Part shown: one piece after another, positions 9,601 to 17,205 of the stretch
How positions within the stretch are numbered: the stretch's first letter is position 1
Layout: every line of letters starts with the position of its first letter
Origin: Capilliphycus salinus
Lineage (GTDB): Bacteria > Cyanobacteriota > Cyanobacteriia > Cyanobacteriales > Microcoleaceae
Assembly: GCF_047276495.1 (NCBI RefSeq)
Contig: NZ_CP178543.1
Span: 6,138,001 to 6,202,000, forward strand
Length of the DNA: 64,000 nt
Direction: 5' to 3'
The notes under the pieces: generated by a model
The model's database searches: none
Seen by the model: only the letters and a program-made list of their open reading frames with translations
Told to the model about the DNA's origin: nothing
Position numbers and translations under genes: made by a program

Positions 9601-10769
9601 TCGGTTCGACCGGATTTTTCCCAAGCGTTAATGGCTGAGGCGTAGGGTCGCAATTTTGCCAGTTGTTCTTCTACCCAATTTGAGTTAAAAACCGCCCGAT
9701 AAACCGAGTTATAAACCCGCAATTTCCCCCCGCTTTGCACCACCAACCCCGTCAGTCTCAATATCATTTGTTCCGGGCTATTATCGGCGGGAATTTCTTT
9801 GTTTTGCAGGATTTGTTGATAGAGTCCTAATAAACGTCCGGTGCGTTTTTCTTCCGCTTTCAACAGGCGATCGCGCAGCGTCCTCAAATGTTCGGGATTA
9901 TCCTGATATTCCCACTGATTAATAATTTTTTCCCGCACCAATTCCGCCACCCAGTCCGCCTCATTTCCCGGCGTTATTTCGGTTGAAGATTCCCGAATCA
10001 ATTTACAAACTTTCTGGGTTAAAAAGGGCTGTCCGTTCGTCCAATATAACACCGCTTCTAACACCGCTTGGGGATTTTCAGTTAATGAAATAAACCCATT
10101 TTTGAGCGGTTCGGCTTCGTGAAGTTGAAAGCCGTCGAGTTCGATCGCGTGACCAATATTAAAAGGGGTTCGTCGTTGGTCTTGTATTAAATCGGCGGGT
10201 GTTGTTACCCCCAATAACGCAAAGGTTAGACGTTTATAAATCGGTTCGTCGGCGCGTTTGTTGTAGCAGTCTCGAATAACGGCAAAAAAGTCATCAATAT
10301 TAAACGGTAAGCTGAGAATACTATCAATTTCGTCAATAAAAATAACAATATTTTGAGAAACCCGTTCTAAAAGTTGATCGCTAAAAAATTTACTAAATCT
10401 GCGGATAATAGACAGAGAATTGAGACTTTCCCACCATTCCTCTAAATCAAAGATTTCGTAGAGGTCTAAACTATCTATTATCGCATCTATCACGCTCAAA
10501 TACCACTGTTCCGGCGTAATATCTAACGTTCCTATTCCGGTAATATCGATCGACACACAAGCAACATCTTCGCTTTGGAGTCGCTGCATTGTCCGCACTC
10601 TTAAGCTAGATTTCCCCATCTGACGACAGTTAAAAACGTAGCAAAAATCACCCGCTTTGAGTCTCTCATAAAAGCGTTCATCGGCTTGTCTTTTTACATA
10701 GGTTGGGGCGTCTGGGGGTAGACTCCCACCCACCTGGTAGCTAAAATTAGACTTAGATGAATCGCTCAT
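6624..10769 (-). CDS. AAA-like ATPase / 14x WD40 / TPR protein (STAND-like)
   Basis: A 1,381-residue multidomain protein. Residues ~10-370 are the cyanobacterial AAA-like domain, with a P-loop RQMGKSSL (GKSS about 52-55) and a Walker B-like IVIFIDEIDSIL near 140. Around residues 455-480 there is one transmembrane segment (ISVLISIGILGLSSAIAGLY) flanked by a Lys/Ala-rich coiled coil. Residues ~565-1,130 hold 14 WD40 repeats of exactly 41 residues (GHxxxVxxVAFSxxGxMIAS ... DKTVKLWKP), enough for two seven-bladed propellers. The C terminus (~1,140-1,381) is TPR-like. Such proteins are thought to act as membrane-tethered sensors or scaffolds; the ligand is unknown. A gene for a caspase-like C11 peptidase lies upstream on the same strand. 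The 41-residue repeats are nearly identical in DNA, implying recent expansion or gene conversion. Confidence 0.85.
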   Translation of the reverse strand: MSDSSKSNFSYQVGGSLPPDAPTYVKRQADERFYERLKAGDFCYVFNCRQMGKSSLRVRTMQRLQSEDVACVSIDITGIGTLDITPEQWYLSVIDAIIDSLDLYEIFDLEEWWESLNSLSIIRRFSKFFSDQLLERVSQNIVIFIDEIDSILSLPFNIDDFFAVIRDCYNKRADEPIYKRLTFALLGVTTPADLIQDQRRTPFNIGHAIELDGFQLHEAEPLKNGFISLTENPQAVLEAVLYWTNGQPFLTQKVCKLIRESSTEITPGNEADWVAELVREKIINQWEYQDNPEHLRTLRDRLLKAEEKRTGRLLGLYQQILQNKEIPADNSPEQMILRLTGLVVQSGGKLRVYNSVYRAVFNSNWVEEQLAKLRPYASAINAWEKSGRTDESRLLKGEALTEAKTWATGKSLSDQDYQYLAASEQLDKREIQATLAAEKQANEILKQANDVLTKAKKRATIISVLISIGILGLSSAIAGLYLKQAHENLKQAHNDLNLAEARLTSAIAKELLSSKQGLKSIVEALKASQELKKVPTSLWSKENTEEAVMNVFHEVLDRSQEQNSINGHEDWVWGVAFSPNGDMIASASDDKTVKLWKPDGTLVKTFVGHEDWVWGVAFSPNGEMIASASVDKTVKLWKPDGTLVKTFVGHESGVFGVAFSPNGDMIASASFDKTVKLWKPDGTLVKTLEGHENEVFGVAFSPNGEMIASASDDKTVKLWKPDGTLVKTLEGHEDRVNAVAFSRDGEMIASASDDKTVKLWKPDGTLVKTLPGHRYDVNGVAFSRDGDMIASASFDNTVKLWKPDGTLVKTLQGHEDRVNAVAFSRDGEMIASASFDKTVKLWKPDGTLVKTLEGHENEVFGVAFSRDGEMIASASVDKTVKLWKPEGILVKTLEGHENEVFGVAFSRDGEMIASASFDNTVKLWKPEGILVKTLEGHENEVFGVAFSRDGEMIASASFDNTVKLWKPEGILVKTLQGHEDRVNAVAFSRDGEMIASASFDNTVKLWKPDGTLVKTLEGHENTVYAVAFSPNGDMIASASFDNTVKLWKPEGILVKTLQGHEDRVNAVAFSRDGEMIASASFDKTVKLWKPDGTLVKTLEGHESSVNAVAFSPNGELIASASSDKTVKLWNVHLDDLIAEGCTVVSDYLKNNPNVTEEDRRLCGVEASATAWFLQGEQSAEDDDIKDVVDRFKQAVKLDPNFSLSSAKILVERGESLAWNDKVDEAILAFQTALEFDPSLTFNPENKANAIASISEGRDLAEKGKIDEALAQFEKAQKLDANEISASSWNTLCWNGSLNKQAEKVMFACENAVKLTPKDERFINSRGVARALTGDFEGAIKDFEKFVEWTNDEEDKAQRKGWIESLKKGKNPFTDEVLEGLR
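7372..9080 (-). repeat. Coding minisatellite of 123-bp WD40 units
   Basis: Fourteen in-phase units of 123 bp inside the gene above. Units differ mainly at two short variable patches (the residues after GH, and PDGT against PEGI), while the intervening DNA is almost invariant. Because 123 is a multiple of three, long open frames also appear on the opposite strand; these are not genes. Confidence 0.9.
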
Positions 10770-11240
10770 TATTCACTGAATTAACACTCTAAAAAAACTT
10801 CTGACATCCCGACTTCCGACCTCTGACTTCATAACCCCCGCCCCTACATGACGACTGACATCACGACTTCTGACCTCACGACTTCCGACTTCTGACCTCA
10901 CGACTGGGTTCTCGATTCGTTAACGATTTTATCACGTTCGATGAATTAACGCTCTAAAAAAATGTTGAAGACTGTTTGATTGAAAGAGAAAGGATTATTT
11001 TGAGTTGGAATTAGGAATCCCAACTCGCCCCATAAGCTGGAATTTTTCGCTCTAAGCACGCCTTGACGACTGCCCAGTCCCCATCATAAAGTTGAGTCTT
11101 TAACTGATGTTTGTGCGGGGAGAAAACCTATCCTTTTGGCTAGGTACAAGCTAAACTATTAATGAACTCAACTTCTGAGAGTTTCTCATCAAAACCATTG
11201 GAAACTCTCAAGATCCCCCTCGGTTAGCAACGCCAATCTA
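10770..11240. repeat. Spacer with degenerate short repeats
   Basis: Positions 10,800-10,912 consist of short degenerate units of the form TGACNTCACGACTTC (for example CTGACATCACGACTTCTGACC). Beyond that, a minus-strand run of about 36 open codons (11,010-11,120) ends in TAA but has no start and is not recognised. No promoter could be assigned with confidence for the AAA-WD40 gene, which begins at 10,769. Confidence 0.45.
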
Positions 11241-12254
11241 TTAAATATTAAACAGTTTTCGGTACAAGTTAACCCAATCGACTTCTCGATATAAAGCCAA
11301 CGAACTGTAACGAGAAATATCTTCGGAAGTTTCTGGAAAATATAAACCCAAACCCCGCAATTTTTCGGAGTTAGCACGATTGAGAAAGCGACGACCATAA
11401 AATTCTCCACCTGTTTTGTAATGGGAAATAACCGATGACTGTAGAAACTCAGTAAATTGAGTAAACTCATCGCTCGCTTGACTATTCCTACTAGAAAGGT
11501 AATCCAGTAAACCGAGCGCATCGCAATGTCGTTTATTAGAATAAGTATAGGTTGAAAATTCGGGTTGTTCAATTGTGGGTAAACGGGTGTTAAGAATCAA
11601 CTGAACCAATGGCGAAAGTTTTTCTGGAATTTGTCTGACCGCTTGGTTATCGACCAAAGTCAGTGTATGATACATATCCGCCCGTTCGGAATTCATAATA
11701 GAAATAGCGGCTTCACGTCCATCTACAGAAGGTTCTTTTAAGCGACTGAGGAAACCTTCGTAATAGTAATTCGGTGCGCCCAGATTAAGCTGAGAGGCGA
11801 GGGTATATCGGGCGCAATTTCGAGCTTCATAGACGACTTCTAGGGTAGCTTTATTACAATTTTGAAAGAACAGCAATTCCACCCGTCCGTCGGTAGCCCG
11901 ATTAAAAGAGCTAACGGCTTGGGCGAACTGGTCAACTCCCATCCAAGTTCTTGTTTGCCAATTCCCACCGCCATCGTCGGGGCTAATTTCATTAATTTTA
12001 CCACCGTGACCAACAACAATAACAGCCCAGTGTTCTGCCGTAATTGTTTGATGCGACCAATCTAAATAAGCTGAAAAAGTAGAGACATCGCTACTGTCTT
12101 GTTCTAATAATTCTATCTCATGTATTGTTCCATTTTTAAGCAGACGGCGACGCATTTTTGTATCACTCCAATAGTCTGATTGAACGACAACCAGAGTTTC
12201 ACTGTCCCGTGTTCCGCTCGTGAGCATTTCAAGAATTGGCTCACCAAAACGCAT
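11241..12254 (-). CDS. Clostripain-like (peptidase C11) cysteine peptidase, main open frame
   Basis: A caspase-fold cysteine peptidase of clan CD. The catalytic His is in WAVIVVGHGG (about residue 84) and the catalytic Cys in LFFQNCNKA (about residue 132), both well placed. C11 enzymes cleave after basic residues, often after self-processing. The frame as it stands begins at an internal ATG (MRFGEPILEML); the real gene starts 159 bases earlier with a signal peptide and is interrupted by TAG at 12,267-12,269 (separate entry). Without those residues the first core strand is lost, so this fragment may be inactive. It lies upstream of, and on the same strand as, the AAA-WD40-TPR gene, about 470 bp away. 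Confidence 0.75.
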   Translation of the reverse strand: MRFGEPILEMLTSGTRDSETLVVVQSDYWSDTKMRRRLLKNGTIHEIELLEQDSSDVSTFSAYLDWSHQTITAEHWAVIVVGHGGKINEISPDDGGGNWQTRTWMGVDQFAQAVSSFNRATDGRVELLFFQNCNKATLEVVYEARNCARYTLASQLNLGAPNYYYEGFLSRLKEPSVDGREAAISIMNSERADMYHTLTLVDNQAVRQIPEKLSPLVQLILNTRLPTIEQPEFSTYTYSNKRHCDALGLLDYLSSRNSQASDEFTQFTEFLQSSVISHYKTGGEFYGRRFLNRANSEKLRGLGLYFPETSEDISRYSSLALYREVDWVNLYRKLFNI

Positions 12255-12413
12255 GACTTCATTATCCTATGGCATCCAATACAAAACAACCCAATTATGA
12301 TGGACTTTGATTGGAGAAGATTTAGAACTTGAAGCAGAGGCAAAATCTTGTCCGAAAATCCTCATAAAACAAGCCAAACTAATTGCTACATGGCAGAACT
12401 GTCTTCGTTTCAT
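12255..12413 (-). pseudogene. Detached 5' end of the C11 peptidase (signal peptide) cut off by an amber codon
   Basis: In the same frame as the C11 peptidase, the ATG at 12,411-12,413 begins MKRRQFCHVAISLACFM, a basic then hydrophobic stretch like a secretion signal, followed by a Ser-rich linker and WVVLYWMP, then TAG (12,267-12,269) and DNEVMRFGEP. In the family the first core strand reads like VLYWMPYDNxLxRFGEP, so TAG replaces a Tyr codon (TAT/TAC). GAGGAG lies immediately before the ATG, closer than usual. This is either a point nonsense mutation, a sequencing error or, least likely, read-through. Confidence 0.7.
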
Positions 12414-12950
12414 ACTCCTCAAATACGGCAAAACAAAACTTTAAATGACAAACAAAAAAAATAGCCCCAACCGAAGCTGAGACTTTTATTAAAATTGACC
12501 ACAGAAAACTCAAGCTTTAAACAAATCACACACAGAAAACATTGAACACAGGAGAATTGACCACAGGAAACTTAAATGATGTTCTTGAGAGAAACGTTTA
12601 AGATCTTTTCAGAAAATTTCTGAAATTTTAGCTCTCAAGGTTAACACCTATATGCCCTAAAAAATCAATCCATTCAGCAATTTATCGAGAGCCGCTCCCT
12701 TCTCTTGGAGGTCTTCGGTATTGCTATTTATTATCATTGCATTTTATTTGAAAGTTGTCAGTGGTTTTACTGAAGTTTTACACAGGCTTTACAAATTACG
12801 GCTATTTTTAAAGGTTTATCCTCTCAAAAATCCGGTTAATCCTGTGAGTAATATCCTCTAGATCACTTGCTGAATACCAGACGAACAGTTTACCCATAAA
12901 CCCACTTTTTCAACCACTCTCTGTATTGCTCCTGTAATTTTCATATTATC
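12414..12950. other. AT-rich spacer downstream of the Rep gene
   Basis: No gene is supported. The stretch is AT-rich and includes the iteron-like cluster at 12,495-12,575. The rest (12,580-12,950) shows no clear open frame or palindrome. If the neighbouring Rep is functional this is a candidate origin region. Confidence 0.4.
12495..12575. repeat. Iteron-like direct repeats beside the Rep gene
   Basis: Four spaced copies of a TTGAxCACAGrAAACTyAA-like motif: TTGACCACAGAAAACTCAA (12,495), ACACACAGAAAACATTGA (12,527), TTGAACACAGGAGAATTGA (12,542) and TTGACCACAGGAAACTTAA (12,557). Plasmid Rep proteins often bind such direct repeats, but the copies are few and only approximate. Confidence 0.4.
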
Positions 12951-15900
12951 TTAGAATTGCAAACAGAGTTGTGTAAATTCTGATTCGACGGGGTTAAGTT
13001 TTGCGATCGCATCTCTGGATTTTTCTGCTTGGAGGGGTAACTGTCCCGGAGATTGATCTTCAAACGCCAGCCATTTTTGAAACACTTCTAAGCGATTGTC
13101 GTCGGGTTCAACGACGCGATAAACCCGAATTCGCTTTTTCTGATAGGATTCTAACCGCAAACATTCTAACCCATATCCTATTTTATCAAGAAATCGTCTA
13201 ATCACCACAATCGGAGTCGAATTCTTCGCCAAACCAATCCCGGTAATTGATTTGATCGCTAACCGATCTCGCAGGGCAATTTCTGTTACGTTTTGTAAAT
13301 CCGGGTCGGTATTTTTTAACTCTCGTTGGGGATGTTGAATTAAAGCGGGAATTCCCACTAATTCCAGAATTCCAATCATCGCCCCCAGTTGGGAACGGTT
13401 AAAATCGGGAACAAATATATTCCCCTGACCCCGTTCAATGAACTGATAAGCGATCGCCGCATCTCGATGACCTAAATAAGGACGACCAACGGTTAGAAAA
13501 TAATGGATTCTAAGTTGATCATACCATCCTTTATCATCTTTTTCAATCAAATCGCCGGTCACGGGAATTCCATATTTTAAGTTTAACTCATATTTGCGCT
13601 GAGAACGCCGTTCTGCTGCGGTTTTGACCAATTTTTTTTGGAGGTCGTGATATTGGCGATCGCCAATAATTTTGGCTTGAGAAATCGCCTGACATTCGGC
13701 TTGGTAGTTTTGATCGCGGACTGCGGAAATCATCTCCGATAAACTCGGACGGGCTGAATTTTTAGGTTCGGTATTTTTAGCGCCATTTGAGGATTTATTG
13801 AGTGAAGAACTCTTTTCTAAAGACACCTGAAAAATTTGATGACCTTCGGCTTCTAAAGCGGCTAAAATCGACTCTCGATAGCGACTCATCGCCGCATTAA
13901 ACCGCACCGCCATTTTTCCCCAACAGAGTAAAGATTCGGCTTGAAATCCCATTTCCAAATCATCCAAACCCGCAAAATCCGATTGTTGCAGTAGACGAAT
14001 ATTCAAACGAGTTAAACGATGATTACAACTAAGTAAACTCGCCAGAGAAATCGAACCATTTCCCACCTGATTAAACCCGTGACTCGCCACCCACAAATAA
14101 CGGGGTAAATTTTCCCTAATTCGCCCCAAAGCTTGACGCACAGAATTTTCGCCTTGAATGCCTTGAGCAATACCCCAAACTGAGGTAAAATGGTGTTTGA
14201 TATCTATACTGACTCCGGTTTCCAGACAGGGCGAAGCTAAAACAATATCGTAGTTTTTTAGAATAGAATTAAGTTCGGAAATACACCCGTAAGCGGGATG
14301 AGTCGGATCGGCGAGAGATTCCGAATCAATTCGCATAATTTTTTGGTCTGGGAATTGGGTTTTTAAATAGGTTTCTAGGGTGCGAGTTCCCCACTGACTG
14401 GCTAATTTTTGCGCCGACAAAAACACAAACGGTTTACCGCCTTTAGCAATATGTTCTTCTAAATCTTTAACCAGTTGTTTCGGCGTATTTCCGCTATAAC
14501 TATAAACAGACCAAGCATCTTTTGTTTGGGGTTTCCATTCGTTGTGAATAATAAAAGGCGTTTGTTCGACTCCGGCTAAAGAGAGAAGATAATCAATCGA
14601 AATATCGCTTAAATCTGCATCCGCAACCACAACTTTACCCCGTCCTCCGATAACATTTTGCATCAGAGTTTTGAGAGATTGCAAAATAGAAACCCGTTGG
14701 TGGCGACAGGTATCAGAATTTAATCCGTGCCATAAAACTTGTTCAATTTCATCAATAATTACCACCCCATCCGACCAATTTTCAGCGTTAAAATTCGCAC
14801 GGGAACCGGGATGGAGAGAATCAATACAAAGACCGTAGCCGGGATTTTGTTCTCGGGGGAAATTTGCTTCGGTTTCCTGTAGATATTTTAACCCAAAACG
14901 CTGACACAAAGCTTCAACTAAACGAATGCGATGACCGATGACTAACACCCATTTTCCCTGTTGTTTCGCCCGTTGAACGATATCTTGAATCAATTGGGTT
15001 TTACCCGTTCCTTTCGGAGATTTTATCCCGATTAATTGGGCTGTTTCAGGAATTTCTAGATTTGATAAATACCGCTGATTCACTTGAATATCAGCCGGAT
15101 AAGTCAGACGATTAAACGATAGCGCCCGCCAATTTTCTAAAGAAATAGCGGTTTCATAAGCCCGCTCAAAAGCCGCTTGAGATTGGGTTAAAATTAAATC
15201 ATCAACCCCTTTCCCCAGTTGAGAATTCCAAGTCACAACTTTAACCAAACATCCCTGTTTACCGAGTAAATAACCCGTTTGTTTAATCGCAGTATTAACG
15301 GCTTTTATCGTGTTGGGTTTGCTATCTTGATCGAAAACAATATAAACTTCTCGCTTGGGTGTCGCTAATTTTTCTAACTGGGGAATTAAACGAGAAATTC
15401 CTTTCCGTTTTCCCCAATCATTTCTGGGTACGCGATAGCCTCCGTGAATACCCGGAAGGGCGATGGCGACATATCCCGCAGTTAATAACGCGCCGGCTTT
15501 TTTGGCGCCTTCGGTAATACATAAAGGAATTTGAGGATGAACAAGCACCCACTCCCAAAACCCCAGATCGCTTTGATCGGGTTTAATATCTTTTTCAGAA
15601 AGAGTTAAATGATAACGTTGGGCGATGCGTTCCCAGATGGGTTTAGAGACTCTTAACGCAAAAATTCCGGTGGGAGTTTGGGGGGGATGTTCATATTTAA
15701 TAATTTTGTTATGTTCGCCAATAATACGCGGATGAACGGGTTTAAAACAGCCCCAGACGTCATCTTTTCCGGTGAGAATATCAATCCCGGAACACCACCA
15801 ACCGCCATCGTAGAGGTGTTGATAACGGTTGAGAATGCGATCGCTAATTCGACCATCATTTCGTCGGGGTAAGGTCTCAGAATAGAGGAGATAATCAAAT

Positions 15901-15992
15901 GGACGGTAGCCTTCTAAGGGGGTAACATTGAGTTGAGTCAGTTGTTCGTCAACGCAGCTTGCGTTCCACTCGATCAGATGATTCACAGCCAT
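12951..15992 (-). CDS. Plasmid replication protein, CyRepA1-like (DUF3854 / Toprim plus helicase-like)
   Basis: A 1,013-residue protein resembling cyanobacterial plasmid replication proteins of the CyRepA1 group. Residues ~130-290 form the DUF3854/Toprim-like domain with LCITEGAKKAGAL (Glu about 158) and VYIVFDQDSKPNT (DxD about 219-221). Residues ~310-480 carry a P-loop IGIKSPKGTGKTQLI and a Walker B VVIIDEIEQVL; later motifs (VLASPCLETGVSID, RQALGRIRENLP) look like the C-terminal half of a superfamily 2 helicase. It would start plasmid replication by priming/unwinding at an origin. No partition or mobilisation genes accompany it, and both flanks are chromosomal in character, so this may be an integrated plasmid relic. 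The frame is intact, which argues against long decay. Confidence 0.75.
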   Translation of the reverse strand: MAVNHLIEWNASCVDEQLTQLNVTPLEGYRPFDYLLYSETLPRRNDGRISDRILNRYQHLYDGGWWCSGIDILTGKDDVWGCFKPVHPRIIGEHNKIIKYEHPPQTPTGIFALRVSKPIWERIAQRYHLTLSEKDIKPDQSDLGFWEWVLVHPQIPLCITEGAKKAGALLTAGYVAIALPGIHGGYRVPRNDWGKRKGISRLIPQLEKLATPKREVYIVFDQDSKPNTIKAVNTAIKQTGYLLGKQGCLVKVVTWNSQLGKGVDDLILTQSQAAFERAYETAISLENWRALSFNRLTYPADIQVNQRYLSNLEIPETAQLIGIKSPKGTGKTQLIQDIVQRAKQQGKWVLVIGHRIRLVEALCQRFGLKYLQETEANFPREQNPGYGLCIDSLHPGSRANFNAENWSDGVVIIDEIEQVLWHGLNSDTCRHQRVSILQSLKTLMQNVIGGRGKVVVADADLSDISIDYLLSLAGVEQTPFIIHNEWKPQTKDAWSVYSYSGNTPKQLVKDLEEHIAKGGKPFVFLSAQKLASQWGTRTLETYLKTQFPDQKIMRIDSESLADPTHPAYGCISELNSILKNYDIVLASPCLETGVSIDIKHHFTSVWGIAQGIQGENSVRQALGRIRENLPRYLWVASHGFNQVGNGSISLASLLSCNHRLTRLNIRLLQQSDFAGLDDLEMGFQAESLLCWGKMAVRFNAAMSRYRESILAALEAEGHQIFQVSLEKSSSLNKSSNGAKNTEPKNSARPSLSEMISAVRDQNYQAECQAISQAKIIGDRQYHDLQKKLVKTAAERRSQRKYELNLKYGIPVTGDLIEKDDKGWYDQLRIHYFLTVGRPYLGHRDAAIAYQFIERGQGNIFVPDFNRSQLGAMIGILELVGIPALIQHPQRELKNTDPDLQNVTEIALRDRLAIKSITGIGLAKNSTPIVVIRRFLDKIGYGLECLRLESYQKKRIRVYRVVEPDDNRLEVFQKWLAFEDQSPGQLPLQAEKSRDAIAKLNPVESEFTQLCLQF

Positions 15993-16101
15993 TAGGGGAA
16001 TTGGAATTCAACAGGGATTAACCATCATACACTACATCTAGGGTTTTGGCTATCAAATTTGATAAAGCCACGCTAAATCTATTTGAGCGGAGATAATTTT
16101 T

Positions 16102-17175
16102 ATGTCTGTTTTTCGGGTTTATTCATCATTCTCTCCAATATTTCAGCGATTAACTCAAGGATTTGTTTACACTTATGCTGGTTTTTTGCTGGTTTATTTT
16201 CTACTCAGATTCCTGTTTTGGGATGAATTTTGGGTGGTGGGTTTTGTGAGTACCTTTATCCCCTGGATTTTATTCCCTTTACTGATCTTACCTCCGTTGA
16301 GTTTTGTAATAATTAAACAGCGAAAATTAACGATTTTATCGAGTTTAGCTTGTTTATTACTGATCGGTTGGTTACATCAAAACTATGCCTCTCCCAATCC
16401 CAGTACAATCAACTCCAATCCAATCAAAGTTTTATGTTTAAACAACAGTTGGAACAAAACATCACCGGAAACATTAGTTGAACTGCTTTTAAATCGAACT
16501 CCCGATCTCGTTTTCTTGCAAGAAGTAACTGAAATCCATGAACAAGAAGCTTTTCCTCAGTTAATAGAGGCTTATCCTTACCAATTTTCATCACCTCGAA
16601 CAACAATTTTAAGTAAGTTTCCTCTCCGGGAGACTCAAACCATTCACTTAGCCGAACATTCGGAATTTCAGCAGCGGGCAATTGCCAAGATTAACGAACA
16701 AGAAATAACGCTTTATAATATTCAAACCATTTCACCTTGGATTCGCTTTCACCAGATTTTACCCTTTTTAAAAATCCCCTTTTATGATTATCGCGAACGT
16801 TCTGAAGAAATCATCGATTTAGTCAAAAGACTACAGAAAGAAACAAACCCTGTAATTGTAGCAGGTGACTTTAATCTCAGCGACCAAACTCAAGATTATT
16901 ATCGATTGCGGCAAGTTTTACGGGATGCTTTTCGAGAGTCTGGATGGGGTTTAGGTTTAACCTGGCCTCAAGGTTGGCCGCTCAATTTTCTGATTAAAAA
17001 TTCGACTCAAACTCTTGATTATCCCCTGTTTCGGATTGATTATATTTGGTATTCTCCAGATGGGGAGTCTAAAATGACAAAGGTGTTGGCTTCGACGGGT
17101 TCGGATCATTTGCCGGTGGAGACTCAAGTTTATTTTCGGCTATTTGCTGCACTAAACCCCCAGAAATTGGTATAA
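16102..17175 (+). CDS. Endonuclease/exonuclease/phosphatase (EEP) family protein, membrane-anchored
   Basis: The N terminus (about residues 15-100) holds three hydrophobic segments (for example TYAGFLLVYFLLRFLFW), after which a catalytic EEP domain follows from residue ~108 (IKVLCLNN). The diagnostic motifs are present: DLVFLQEV (metal-binding Glu), VIVAGDFN and TGSDHLPV. EEP members cleave phosphodiester or phosphoester bonds in DNA, lipids or sugars; the substrate here cannot be told. The layout resembles the bacterial membrane-anchored EEP proteins with an extracytoplasmic catalytic domain. The M3 peptidase gene starts just downstream, so the two are probably co-transcribed. Confidence 0.8.
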   Translation: MSVFRVYSSFSPIFQRLTQGFVYTYAGFLLVYFLLRFLFWDEFWVVGFVSTFIPWILFPLLILPPLSFVIIKQRKLTILSSLACLLLIGWLHQNYASPNPSTINSNPIKVLCLNNSWNKTSPETLVELLLNRTPDLVFLQEVTEIHEQEAFPQLIEAYPYQFSSPRTTILSKFPLRETQTIHLAEHSEFQQRAIAKINEQEITLYNIQTISPWIRFHQILPFLKIPFYDYRERSEEIIDLVKRLQKETNPVIVAGDFNLSDQTQDYYRLRQVLRDAFRESGWGLGLTWPQGWPLNFLIKNSTQTLDYPLFRIDYIWYSPDGESKMTKVLASTGSDHLPVETQVYFRLFAALNPQKLV

Positions 17176-17205
17176 CAAATGAATGACCCCTACAGGAAAA
17201 TAGGA

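Noticed and set aside
11010..11120. Minus-strand stretch reading VFSPHKHQLKTQLYDGDW and on to a TAA
   Set aside because: Only about 36 codons, no start codon, no recognised family; may be a gene relic but cannot be supported.
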